In this document: positions 36,701-46,900 of the stretch, in pieces
How the letters are laid out: every line of letters starts with the position of its first letter
How positions within the stretch are numbered: the first letter of the stretch is position 1
Assembly: GCA_937930535.1 (NCBI GenBank)
Contig: CALGKJ010000061.1
Coordinates: 1 to 64,000 of the forward strand
Length of the DNA: 64,000 nucleotides
Direction of reading: 5' to 3'
Source: an uncultured Clostridia bacterium
Lineage (GTDB): Bacteria; Bacillota; Clostridia; Lutisporales; Lutisporaceae
Translations under genes and position numbers: made by a program
The notes under the pieces: generated by a model
The model's database searches: none
What the model was told of the DNA's origin: nothing
Seen by the model: only the letters and a program-made list of their open reading frames with translations

Positions 36701-37953
36701 TAGACATAGTAAGACTTAATGAAGCCTTAGCCAAATTAGTAAAAAGACATGAAGCATTTAGAACTAAATTCAGCATACTGGAAGGTACACCAGTACAAAT
36801 AATAGAAGAAGATGCAGAGCTGCAGATAGAATATTTAGAAGAAACAAGTGAGCTTAAGGATCAACTGAAAAGGTTTATAAGACCATTTGAGCTAGATAAG
36901 CTTCCTCTTATGAGAGTAGGAGTTGTTAAATCAGAACAAATGAGGCATATTTTTATGCTTGATATCCACCATATTATTTCTGATGGTACATCTACTCAGA
37001 TAATATTATTAGAGCTGTTGAAGTTGTACAAAGGCTTGGAATTGCCTTTACTAAACATACAATATAAGGATTACGCAGTGTGGCAAAATAAATTTCAAAG
37101 CTCTGCAGAATATAAGAAGCAAGAACAATACTGGATTGAACGGTTTAAAAATATCAATACCATGGCAGATCTGCCTGTAGATTACCCTAGGGGGGGTTAT
37201 AGAAGCTTTAACGGAAGCAGATTGGATTTTGAGATTAGCAAAGAAATGACAGTGCACTTGAAGGATGCTGCAAATAGCAGCGGCATTACCTTATTTATGA
37301 TTCTGCTGTCAGCGTATAACATCTTACTATATCAATTTACAGGTAATAATGAAATAATTGTAGGAACACCTATTGCGGGAAGGCAAGCCGTTGATATTCA
37401 AAATGTTGTCGGGGCATTTATAAATACACTAGCCATCAGAGGATATGTTGATAATGACATGACTTTAGCAGATGTGTTGAAGGGTATATCAAAAAGTGCT
37501 TTAGAGGCGTATTCAAATCAAGATTATCAATTTGACGACTTGGTTGAAAGCTTGGACATACAAATAGCAAGAAACCGCAATCCTATTTTTGATACGCTGT
37601 TTATCCTTCAGAATACAGGAGACGAGCAGTTGTATGAAGAGCTTAATAGAGGAATGGGAAACCTTAAAATTCTTCCTACAGAATATAAGCTTGATGATAT
37701 AAGGGTTGACGCTAAGTTTGATATTAAGATAATGGCTTATGAAATTGACGGAGTTATAAAATTTCAGTTGGAATATTGCTCTGACTTATTCAAAAAGCAG
37801 ACTATGGAGTTGTTTTATAACAGCTATATGACAATATTAAAACAAATAACCGGGGATTTAAGTTCAAAAATAGAGGATATTGAGAATTTATTTACCAGTA
37901 TACATAGCAATACATTATCAAATTTCAATGATGATTTGGACTATGAATTTTAA
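27718..37953 (+). CDS. NRPS 2: half-C-A(Ser)-T-C-A(?)-T-C-A(Gly)-T-C
   Basis: Synthetase of 3411 residues. Residues about 15-245 are only the C-terminal lobe of a condensation domain (GFWVERL, LIKKYSSSASVAVGSPV, NQSYPFELL) without the HHxxxDG half. A4 (268-765) pocket DVWHFSLVD reads Ser; T4 Ser816. C5 (870-1300). A5 (1318-1810) pocket DVSNMALIY is unassigned; T5 Ser1861. C6 (1915-2345). A6 (2362-2860) pocket DILQIGAIW is closest to Gly (DILQLGLIW), one important change at 322. T6 Ser2905. C7 (2959-3411) is complete, with HHIISDG, and ends NDDLDYEF. AAGGGGAAG precedes ATG 27718. It is co-transcribed with its neighbours (32 and 21-base gaps). Confidence 0.95.
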   Translation: MINNTAKELIVNTGKYNAEKGFWVERLAGLSEVTSFSSDYNSYADEKNHYSKNIIGVNGILCKRIIDISNSNINNIHSILTACLILLIKKYSSSASVAVGSPVFIEGKDCIDELINKYFVIVTNVEDNMTFKELLVRTRNSIKDSISNQSYPFELLEKDLDNWNIVKESLSSIVVLFENIHSYQLVEALNAKMYFMFSKEADSIFLSVMYSNSNYDNSTIERITKHYMEVLNNVLFNTEIKVSEVEYMTEEEKLQLLAEFNDTAAEYPRDKTIQELFEQQAEKTPYNIAAVFKGQHVTYKQLNERANQLARTLRLKGIKADSIVGIMAERSIEMIVGIMGILKAGGAYLPISPEYPVDRIKYVIDDSGASLLLTQNHLLGKAYGGIEILNLEDDSIYDLNSSNLEPVSSSKSLAYVIYTSGSTGKPKGAMIEHHSVVNRIKWMQKKYTISSEDVILQKTPYTFDVSVWELFWWAMEGAKVVFLIPGGEKDPSEILKAIEEHKITTMHFVPSMLNTFLEHLEGKDELYNLKSLRQVFASGEALTLQQVERFNKLLNSKLGTKLINLYGPTEATVDVSYFDCSTGEKLDTVPIGKPIDNIKLFIVNKYNQLLPIGVAGELCISGVGLGRGYLNRPELTAEKFVANPYEQGAKMYRTGDLAKWRPDGNIEYLGRIDYQVKIRGFRIELGEIENKLLEHKAIKEAAVIARDDSSGNKYLCAYITAERILVTGELRKYLFKDLPDYMIPSYFIQMDNLPLTPNGKLDRKILPEPNRSICTGVEYEPPRNELEEKLVEMWKEVLGADKVGINDSFFDLGGHSLKATSLSVKIHKQLNVEVPLKEIFKAPTIKGISEYIKETEASIYAAIEKAEEKEYYQASSAQRRIYALQQLEPDSTSYNMPGAVEIEGKLDKAKLEEAFNKLIQRHESLRTSFELREEQIIQIIHKEVEFEVECIRLQGNIEKEDAEKEIKRLVREFNLSKAPLLRVGLIEIHPEKHILVYDMHHIISDGISISILIKDFTEAYAGKELPQLRIQYRDYAEWQNNLFNGERIVEKEKYWLKKFEGEIPVLSLPTDYQRPAMQSFEGDNISFKLGEQLTEKLRQIAKESESTLYMVMLAAFNVLLSKYSGQEDIVIGSPIAGRPHADLQNVLGMFVNTLAMRNYPSGKKSFREFLKEVKGNALRAYENQDYQFEELVDKLNITRDLSRNPLFDVMFAMQNMDMGEARLEGLTIKPYSSDNKISKFDITLTASEAGKEILLNIEYCIKLFNKDTIGRMGRHYENIIKKVTENPDSELRLIDIITEEERHQILLEFNDTEAEYPKNKTIHQLFEEQEKKTSNSVAVMYEDKHLTYRELNEKANQLARILRDKGAGPESIVGIMAERSLEMIVGILGILKAGGAYLPIDPEYPQERIEYMLEDSGAQLLLTQSWLIDNIKTSKESIILDDENLYKGDKENLSHSDNPNDLAYVIYTSGTTGKPKGAMIEHNSAINTLRDIYNNYPIAENESYLLKTAYTFDVSVSELFGWIFGAAKLVILKAKAEKDPYEIVNSIEKYRITHINFVPSMFNMFLEILDISKWNKMSSLKYIMIAGEAITKELVREIGKISTDAIFVNLYGPTEAAIYATGYKLNCDDRYIKVPIGKPIANTKVYIVDKSSNLQPIGVAGELCIAGDGLARGYLNSPKLTAEKFVDNPFRQGTRMYRTGDLARWLPDGNIEFLGRIDHQVKIRGYRIELGEIENKLVEHGDIKETVVVAKDDNSGGKYLCAYVAAEKMLTVTELREYLAKDLPDYMIPSYFMQMDKLPLTSNGKIDRKALPEPDNSVSTGTEYEAPRNEIEEKLVEIWKEVLYVEKIGINDSFFELGGHSLKATSLSAKIHKQLNVEVPLKVIFNKPTIKGISEYIKETEASIYAAIEKAEEKDYYKASSAQRRIYTLQQFNPDSTSYNMPGAVEIDGKLDKAKLEEAFNKLIQRHESLRTSFELRKEEIVQIIHKEVEFEVEYSELQPNASKESIEEAINKTVRTFDLGRAPLLRVGLLKIQAEKYILIYDMHHIISDGVSMGILTKEFAEVYGGKELKELRLQYKDYAEWQNRQRETERMKRQEEYWIDTFRGEIPALNLPTAYARPALQSFEGDSISFEIEEKLTEKLRNIAKQTEGTMYMVLLAVINILLSKYSGQEDIVIGSPIAGRPHADLESIMGIFINTLAMRNYPSGEKTVREFIKEVKVNALKAYENQDYQFEELVEKINLARDMSRNPLFDVMFILQNMINEELSIDSLKIKGYAAENKTAKLDLTITAAETAKGISINIEYCRKLFEKSSIERMKGHFIQVVEEVSECVDKQLNEIEITTGEEKEQLIVAFNDTAVEYLREKTIQKLFEEQVEKTPDNTAVVFGDKKLTYRELNKKANQLARILRDKGIGADSIVGLMAERSQELIIGIIGILKAGGAYLPIDPEYPQDRIEYMIEDSGAQAAVTQSWLAEKLPKGKQILLLDEAESYADDVSNLITINKSGNLAYVIYTSGSTGKPKGVMIEHSSVNNFIVGMSQNIEFKAPKSILALTTISFDIFGLETLLPLTKGMRIIICDERSQKNPDEIAELIDRNQIDILQATPSRMELILNDDKASSALTRLSEIIIGGELFTERLLKNLLGKTNAKIYNAYGPTETTIWSTLKLISGDSRITIGKPITNTEIYILDKNKHICPIGVSGELYIAGDGLARGYINRPELTNEKFIDNPFKEGTRMYRTGDLARWLPDGNIEYLGRTDYQVKIRGFRIELGEIEKKLIDHVSIKDAVVVAKADNTGGHYLCAYIVADNKQTDDLTISELREYLLNELPEYMIPSYFVKLEKLPLTLNGKLDRNALLEPDGSISTGVVYEAPRNAMEEKLVNIWQEVLYTKEGIGIRHNFFEIGGHSLKATEVIAKIHKEFNIEVTLLEFFKRPLIKELSLYLNSQNKKEYKHIASAEKKEYYPLSAIQKRMYIANQLEPQSLNYNMPCVVTFEGELDIVRLNEALAKLVKRHEAFRTKFSILEGTPVQIIEEDAELQIEYLEETSELKDQLKRFIRPFELDKLPLMRVGVVKSEQMRHIFMLDIHHIISDGTSTQIILLELLKLYKGLELPLLNIQYKDYAVWQNKFQSSAEYKKQEQYWIERFKNINTMADLPVDYPRGGYRSFNGSRLDFEISKEMTVHLKDAANSSGITLFMILLSAYNILLYQFTGNNEIIVGTPIAGRQAVDIQNVVGAFINTLAIRGYVDNDMTLADVLKGISKSALEAYSNQDYQFDDLVESLDIQIARNRNPIFDTLFILQNTGDEQLYEELNRGMGNLKILPTEYKLDDIRVDAKFDIKIMAYEIDGVIKFQLEYCSDLFKKQTMELFYNSYMTILKQITGDLSSKIEDIENLFTSIHSNTLSNFNDDLDYEF
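27760..28455 (+). other. N-terminal half condensation domain of NRPS 2
   Basis: Coding segment for the C-lobe-only condensation remnant. It starts where full C domains read EEYWL and ends at the MTEEEK.QLL linker before the A domain. No HHxxxDG active-site segment exists upstream in this gene; the preceding gene ends in a full C domain. Confidence 0.8.
30250..30326 (+). repeat. 77-base identical repeat, copy 1 (copy 2 at 33385-33461)
   Basis: The T-to-C linker regions of modules 4 and 5 in NRPS 2 are base-for-base identical over 77 bases (30250-30326 and 33385-33461), including synonymous positions. This points to recent duplication or gene conversion within the gene. Confidence 0.9.
33061..33163 (+). 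repeat. 103-base identical repeat, copy 1 (copy 2 at 50612-50714)
   Basis: The end of A5 in NRPS 2 and the end of A10 in NRPS 4 are identical over 103 bases, and similarity continues into the T domain. The two genes are 17 kb apart, so gene conversion or module exchange is indicated. Confidence 0.9.
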
Positions 37954-37974
37954 ATTGAAAGACGGGGTTGAATA

Positions 37975-40900
37975 ATGAGAACTATACAGTATGCATTAAC
38001 AGAAAGTTTTAGTTCATATAAGGATAATATTGCAATAGAATATGGAGCAGATTTTATTACATACAGTCAGCTAGATGAAAAAAGCAGCTATATTGCCAAT
38101 GATATTATTAATTCAGGAATAGCTGCGGGTTCAAATATTGGTATATATATTGAGAATAAAATTGAATTAATAGCTGCGGTTATCGGGGTTATTAAAGCTA
38201 GATGTGTATTTGTTCCCTTAAGCAGTGAATATCCGGACAAGCGTACAAAGCATATGATTGAAAGTGCAGATGTACATTACATTATTATGGATAAATTAAA
38301 TTTAACTAGTTACGGCGAATTACTAAATGATGTTGATGGGATTATGCAGACCATTGTAATAGATGACAGTTATTACAATGGGGAAAAACACAGCCTTGAA
38401 AGGTTTGTACAATTGGAATATTCACCAGAGGACAGTATATACATATACTTTACATCTGGCACCACCGGCAAGCCTAAAGGGATACTGGGCAGAAATATAA
38501 GTCTGCTGCAATTTATTAAATGGGAGATAGAACAGTTCCAGATAGATAGTTCTTATCGTATAAGCCAGCTTACTTCTCAATGTCACGATCCTTTTTTAAG
38601 AGATATATTTGTACCTTTATGTACAGGGGCAGCTATTTGCATACCACAAAACAGTAAAGGGCTTTTAGAGCATGGTAACATTATTAATTGGCTGGAAAGC
38701 ACTAGAATAAATTTAATTCACTGCACACCAAGTTTATTTGAGATTGTTTATTCAGGTAATATCAATGATAAAATGTTTTCAAGCCTAAAATATGTGTTTT
38801 TGGCAGGTGAACGTGTTATACCAGCAAAGCTGAAAAAGTGGTACGATACTTTTGGAGATAGAGTACAGCTGGTAAATTTATATGGACCCACTGAAACTAC
38901 GCTGGCAAAGCTTTTTTACCCTATTCAAAAGGAAGATTGTAATAAACAGATCATTCCAATAGGACAGCCCATAAAGGGTGCTAGAGTGATTATACTTAAT
39001 GATAAGGATGAGAACTGCAAGGTAGGTCAAGTGGGAGAGATATACATAAGAACACCTTATAGAACCCATGGGTATTATAATAATGCCCAGTTAACAAAAG
39101 AAAAATTTATACAAAACCCATTTAGTAATGATTTAAACGACTTGATATATAAGACTGGCGACTTAGGAAAGCTTTTACCTGACGGCAATATTGAGTTTAT
39201 TGGAAGAGTCGACAGACAAGTTAAAATAAGAGGATATCGTGTGGAATTAGAAGAGATCGAGAAGGTTTTGATGGAGCACCAGGACATAGAGTCGGCAGTG
39301 GTGTTAGAAAAGCAGTCAGGCAGTACTGAAAACTTTTTGTGTGCATACTATGTTGAAAAAAATACAGGCAATAATTTAGTATACACAGGGGAAACAATTA
39401 GAGAATATCTTAGATTTATACTTCCAAGCTATATGATTCCCATTCACTATATTAAACTAGATGAGATGCCTTTAAATAATAATAGAAAAATAGATTATAA
39501 GCTTCTTCAAGACATTCCCATAAGCTGCGAAAGGAATATAATAAAACCTAGAAATGAGGTTGAAGAAAAAATAGCTGCAATATGGCGTGAGGTTTTAAAT
39601 ATAGATCAGATTGGCATAGACGAGGGTTTCTTTAATATAGGTGGTCATTCCCTAAATGCTATGAGGGTTTTAACAAAATTATATAAAGAGTTCAATATTA
39701 ATATTAGTTTATCTATAATGTTTCAAAACCCAACAATAGAAATGTTGGCAAAGCATATTAAAGATTTTACGAAAACTCGTTTCAAGAGTATTGATAAAGT
39801 TGAAAATAAAGAATACTATGAATTATCATCTGCCCAGAAGAGGATATATGTATTAAATAACCTAGAAGAAGCTAATATCAGCTACAATATAACAAATGCT
39901 GCTGCAATTAACGGAGATATAGATATATCAAGGTTTGAGCTGACACTTAGACAGCTAATAGACAGGCATGAAGCATTAAGAACCAGCTTTGCTTTGGTAG
40001 ATGGGGTACCAATGCAAAAAATCCATGACTCTGTTGATTTTAGCATTGAGCATTTTTCAGCTGATGAAGACGAAATAACCGATGTTATTAAAGGCTTTAT
40101 CCGTCCTTTTAAGCTTAACCAGCCGCCATTAATGAGAACTGCGCTAATAAAGGTAAAACCTGACAGCTATGTTATGGCAGTGGACATGCATCATATTATT
40201 GCTGATGGCACATCCATGGGGATTCTTATTCAGGAATTTGTGAAGCTGTATAACGGAGAACAGCTTAAAGACCTAGCTATACAATATAAAGAGTTTGCTG
40301 CATGGCAAAATAACCTATTTGAGTCAAATGCTTTAGCAGAGCAGGAAAACTATTGGAAGGAGCTGTTTAAAGAGGGTGCCCCAGTATTGAATCTGCCTGT
40401 AGATTTTGAAAGACCTATCAAGCAAAGCTTTGAGGGGGATACTATTGACTTTAATATTCCAGTAAGTATAACAAATGATTTAAAGCAAATAGCAAATGAT
40501 AGGAATGTCACTTTGAATATGCTGCTTTTTAGTGTATTTTCAATATTATTATCCAAGTACAGCAAGCAGGAGAAGCTGATTATCGGCTCTCTGATTGAGG
40601 GTAGAAACCATGCAGATTTAGAAAACATTATCGGGGTGTTCCCCAACTTTTTACCTATAAAAGTTGAAATTGAAAAAAGAAGAACCTTTTCAGAAGTGCT
40701 TGATTACGTAAAGAAACAGCTTCTTTGTGCTTATGAAAACCAAGATTATCCTTTTGAAAAGATAGTAGAAATAGCTGATATAGGGGTGGATTACTCTCGA
40801 AATCCACTTTTTGACACCATGCTTATATTTCACAATCAAATTGACCCCAAGACGAATGGTGGCATTGATAATTTGCAGTTCCATGAATATGATTACAACA

Positions 40901-43900
40901 AAAAAATAGCAAATTTGGATATTAAAGTTGATGTATACTTGGATTATTCAGGGAGGCTGAGCTGCAAGCTGCAATACAGCACTGCTTTATTCAAAACAGA
41001 TACTATCAATCGGATGAAAAAACACTTTTTGAACATAATTGACCAAGTAATCAAAGAACTCGATATACCTGTTTATGAAATTGAGCTTACTACAGCAGAG
41101 GAAAAAAATCACATATTAAATGAGTTTAATGATACAAAAGTGTTCAAAGATAATAATAAGAAGCTTTATGAATTATTTGAAGAACATGCGGAAAAAAGTT
41201 CAAATAGTATTGCTGTTGTATACAAGGATAAGAGCTTTACATATAAGGAAATAAATATAAAGGCAAATAAGCTGGCTAGAGTGCTGATAGAAAAAGGGAT
41301 CGGCGAGGATGATTTTGCAGGCATATTAATGGAAAGATCTGAACTTATGCTGGTAAGTGTTATTGCAGTATGGAAAGCTGGTGGGGCATATATACCAATT
41401 GATACTGCTTATCCTAATGACAGGATATCAGATATAATGAGTGATTCAGGAGCAAAACTGCTGATAGTTAACAGCATTGATGCAGAGCAGCTTGATATAA
41501 GTGAGGATAAAATCATCGACTTATCAAAAATTGATGACTATATAAGGGATAAGGCTGAAACAAATATAGATAAAAAAACTGATATGAGCAGCTTGGCATA
41601 TGCCATATACACATCGGGTTCAACTGGGAAGCCAAAGGGGGCAATGGTAGAACACTGCGGGATGATGAATCATATGCAAGCCAAAATTGATATTATGAAG
41701 CTTGATTCAAATAGTGTTATTTCTCAGAATGCATCCCATTGCTTTGATATATCTGTATGGCAATTTTTCTGTGCGTTAGCCCTTGGTGGAAAAACAGTAA
41801 TTATCCCGAATGAAACAGTACTTAACTCAAACCAGTTTATAAGCGTTATAGAAAACCAGCAGGTAGATATTTTAGAGGTAGTACCTTCTTATCTTTTAGA
41901 GCTGTTTGAAATTTTAAGAGAAAATAAAGAATGCTTTAATAGACTAAAATACCTAATGATTACTGGTGAGGAGCTAAAGAAAAAGTTAGTTGAAACTTGG
42001 TTTAGTATATACCCCCACATACCAATTATCAATGCATATGGACCTACTGAAGCTTCAGATGATATTACACATTATGTTATGAAAGGTATTCCGGAGGGTG
42101 AAAAAATATCTATAGGAAAGCCTATACAAAATCTGAAAATAACAATAGTTACGGAGGAAATGAAGCTTTGTCCTATTGGAATATATGGAGAATTATGTGT
42201 AGAAGGTATAGGTGTAGGCAGAGGCTATATCAACAGAAAGGAGCTTACTGAGAAGCATTTTTGTCAAAGTCCGTTTACACCAGGGGAAAGAATGTACAAG
42301 ACAGGAGATTTGGCAAGATGGCTGCCTGATGGTAATATAGAATTTTTAGGAAGAATGGATAGCCAGGTTAAAGTCAGGGGCTTTAGAATAGAGCTTGGTG
42401 AAATTGAAATCAAAATACAAGGCTATAAGGATGTAAACGAGGCAGCAGTTATTGTACGTAAAGATAATAAAGGCGAAAACTGCTTGTGTGCATATATTAA
42501 GGGAGAAAAAACCTTAAGGATGCCGGAACTTAAAGAGTATTTGGCTAAAAAGCTTCCCTATTATATGATTCCCGCCTTATTTATTGAAATAGATGAGATG
42601 CCTTTAAATGCTAATGGGAAGATTGATAGAAAAGCCCTGCTGTACATAGACGGAGTAACCCATACCGGAACAGAATATATTGAACCTCAAAATGAACTTG
42701 AAAAGAAGTTGGCAGATATGTTCTGCAATATATTGGGTTTGAACCAAGTAGGGATAAATGATAATTTCTTTGAATTAGGCGGGCATTCATTAAAGGCTAT
42801 GAATTTAGCAGCAAAAATAAATAATGAATTTAATGTTGAGTTTCCTCTGGGAGAATTATTTAAATCACCTACAGTCGGCGAGATGTCAATATATATACAA
42901 GGCTTGGACAGGAATGCATTCTCCTCAATAAAGCAAATACAAGAAAAAGAATACTATTCACTGTCTTCGTCGCAGAAGCGTATGTATATGCTGCAGAAGC
43001 TTGATGTAAACAGTATCGGATATAATATGCCCGGAGTAGTAGAGATAGAAGGCAGGCTTGATACGGAAAGATTGGAGCAAGCATTTAAAGCGTTGGTGGA
43101 AAGGCATGACGGCTTAAGGACGAGCTTTGACTTTAGGGAAGAGGATCCTATTCAAAAAATACATAAAATTGCAGAACTGAAAATCCAATATATAAAAGCA
43201 GAAGAAAATCAAGTGGAAGGTATAGTTAAGGAATTTGTCAGACCTTTTGATTTAAGTAAACCGCCGCTGCTGAGAGTAGGACTAATCGAACTACATCCAA
43301 AAAGGCATATACTGATTTATGATATGCATCATATAATATCTGACGGAGTTTCAAAGGCAATACTGCTTAAAGAATTTGCAGACTTATATGAAGGCAGGGA
43401 GCTGCCTGAGCTGAAAATTCAGTACAAGGATTATGCTGCATGGCAGGATGAGCTATTTAAATCAGACAGGATAAAGAAGCAGGAGGAGTACTGGCTGGAG
43501 GTATTAAAGGAAGAGATACCCATATTAAACCTGCCGACAGACTACTCAAGACCAGCAATACAAAGCTTTGAAGGAGATAGAATAAGCTTTGAGCTGGATA
43601 GGAAGAAGACTGGAGATTTAGTAAGAATAGCGAAGGATACAGGAAGCACAATGTACATGGTTCTGCTGTCTGCCTTTAATATCCTATTATCAAAATACAG
43701 CGGACAGGAAGATATAGTAATAGGTAGCCCCATAGCTGGAAGATCCCATGCGGATTTAGAAAACGTAATAGGAATATTCATTAATACTCTTGTAATGAGG
43801 AATCATCCAGATAGAAATATAAGCTTTTCAGAGTTTTTACAAAGAGTTAAAGAGAATTCTTTAAAAGCATATGAAAATCAGGACTATCAGTTTGAAGAAT

Positions 43901-46900
43901 TAGTGGATACGTTGAATGTGAGAAGAGATATGAGCAGAAATCCTATATTTGATGTTATGTTCATAATGCAGAATATGCATAATGGAGATATATCACTAAA
44001 GGATTTAAGAATTAAACCCTATAAGCAGGAACATAATATCTCAGTTTTTGATTTGATTTTTGAAGTAAGCGAAGCAGATGATAAGCTGGTTATCTATGTA
44101 GAATTTTGCACTAAACTATTTAAGAAAGACACTATAAAGAAAATGACAGCTCACTTTGAAAGAATAGTTGAAGTAATAAGCAAAGATAAGCAAATAAAGC
44201 TGAAGGATATAGATATAACTTCCCAGGCAGAAAAGAAACAGATATTAGAAAGCTTCAACGATACTTATGCACATTACCCGCTTAATAAAACTGTTCATGA
44301 GTTGTTTGAAGAACAGGTGGAGAAAACACCAGATAATGTGGCAGTTATATTTGAGGATAATAAGCTGACATATAAAGAGCTTAATCAAAAGTCAAACCAG
44401 CTTGCAAGGGAGCTAAGAAACAGAGGGGTAAGAGCTGACAGCATAGTAGGAATAATGGTAGAGCGATCACTGGAAATGGTAGTAGGAATAATGGGGATAT
44501 TGAAGGCAGGAGGAGCATATCTGCCAATAAGTCCAGATTATCCACCGGATAGGATAGAGTATATCCTTGAGGATAGCGGAGCAAAGCTGCTGCTTACACA
44601 AACGAAGCTGGCAGACAGAGTCAACATAAAAGATTTAATTGATTTGGAGGAAGAAAACATATATAAAGCAGCTGTTGAGAACCTGGATAACATATCAACC
44701 TCAACAAATCTCGCATATGTTATATATACATCAGGTTCTACCGGCAAACCTAAAGGAACAATGATAGAGCATCACTCCTTGATAAACAGGCTGAAATGGA
44801 TGCAAAAGCAATATCCATTGTGCCAGAAGGATGTGATTTTACAGAAGACTACATATACTTTCGATGTATCAGTATGGGAATTGATATGGTGGTCCTTAGA
44901 AGGTGCCGCTGTATGTATGCTTAGCCAAGGAGCAGAAAAAGACCCTCAAGAGATTGTGAAAGCAATAGAAAAGCATAACATAACAGTAATGCATTTTGTA
45001 CCTTCTATGTTAAATATGTTTCTTGAGCATTTAAAGATAAATGGAGAACTAAGCAGATTAAAAAGCCTGAGACAAGTGTTTGCAAGCGGAGAAGCGCTGA
45101 CACTGCACCAGGTTGAAATGTTCAATAGATTAATAAACAAAAACTGCGGCACTTTACTTGCAAACCTATATGGTCCTACAGAGGCAGCAATAGATGTATC
45201 ATATTTCGACTGTACCATAGATAAAGAGCTGGATAAGGTTCCGATCGGCAAACCAATAGATAATATAAAACTATATATTGTTGATAAAAATAATAAATTA
45301 CAGCCTGTAGGAGTATCGGGAGAGCTCTGCATAGCAGGAGTAGGACTAGCAAGAGGATATCTTAACAGACCTGAGCTGACAGCAGAGAAGTTTGTCAATA
45401 ATCCCTTTGAAGAGGGAACAAGAATGTACAAAACAGGAGATCTTGCTAAATGGCTGCCTGATGGAAACATAGAGTTCCTGGGCAGAATAGATGACCAGGT
45501 AAAAATACGCGGATTTAGAATAGAGCTTGGGGAAGTAGAAAATGCACTTAATAAATGCCCATACATAAAGGATTCGGTAATTATCCATAGGAAAGATAAT
45601 TTTGGAGTTGGGTATTTAGCAGCTTATATTGCTGTAGATAAAAAAAATATGGAACTATATAACGGAAAGAAAAGATATAAATTGCCTAACAATATGTCCA
45701 TATTACATTTAAATAGAAATGAAACAGATTTTATGTATAAGGAAATATTTGAGGACCAAAGCTATTTTCAATATGGAATAGAAATAAAGGACAATGATTG
45801 TGTTTTTGATATAGGTGCAAATATAGGAATGTTTACATTATATGTAAATGGTGTTTGTGAAAACGCAAACATATATGCCTTTGAACCTATACCCAAAGTT
45901 TTTGAGGTTTTGGACTGTAATTGTCAATTGTATACAAATGGAACTAAAATATTTAACTATGGTATTTCAGATACAAATAAAGAAACCACATTTACATACT
46001 ATCCCAAGGCTACTATAATGTCTGGCTGTTATGGCAACACAGCAAAAGATAAGGAATTGTTTGAAAATTCTATGACTGATTTAAATGATTTGAAAATGGA
46101 AGAAAAGGAAAGTGTAGAGAAATACAAATCAGAGCTGATTCAGGAAAGATTTCAAAAGGAAGACTTTAAATGCCAGTTAAAAACTCTGTCAGAAGTAATA
46201 AAGGAGAATAATATAGAAAAAATAGACTTACTAAAGATAGATGTTGAGAAAAGTGAAATGGATGTTCTTATGGGAATACATAATCATGATTGGGCGAAAA
46301 TAAAGCAAATAGTTATTGAAGTGCACGAAATAAACGGTGAAATAGATAAAATCACGGAACTGCTCAATCAAAATGGGTATGTGGTATTTATAGGAGTAGA
46401 GGAAGGATTAGAAAATAGCGGATTATACACTGTATATGCAAAAAGTAGAGAACTGGCAAAGGAAGCAGCAGCAAAGGATGTATGGAATAAGAGCGAAGTT
46501 AGTATTATTCAAGATAATGTATTGACTACAGAGAAAGTAAGAAACTATTTACTCAATATATTGCCAGATTACATGATACCGTCATATTTTATCCAAATGG
46601 ACAAGCTGCCGCTGACTGCAAATGGAAAGGTAGACAGAAAGGCACTGCCAGAGCCGGATGGAAGTCTGATAACAGGAGCAGAGTTTGAGGAAACAAGGAA
46701 TGAAACAGAAGCCAAGCTTGTAGAAATATGGAGGGAGGTTCTGGGAGTAGATAAAATAGGAATAAACGATAACTTCTTTGAACTAGGAGGACACTCACTA
46801 AAAGCTATAAGCTTGGCAGCAAAGATACACAAGATCTTTGATGTGGAAGTTCCTTTAAGTGAGATATTCAAGCTTTTGACGGTAAAGGGAATAGCAGAAT

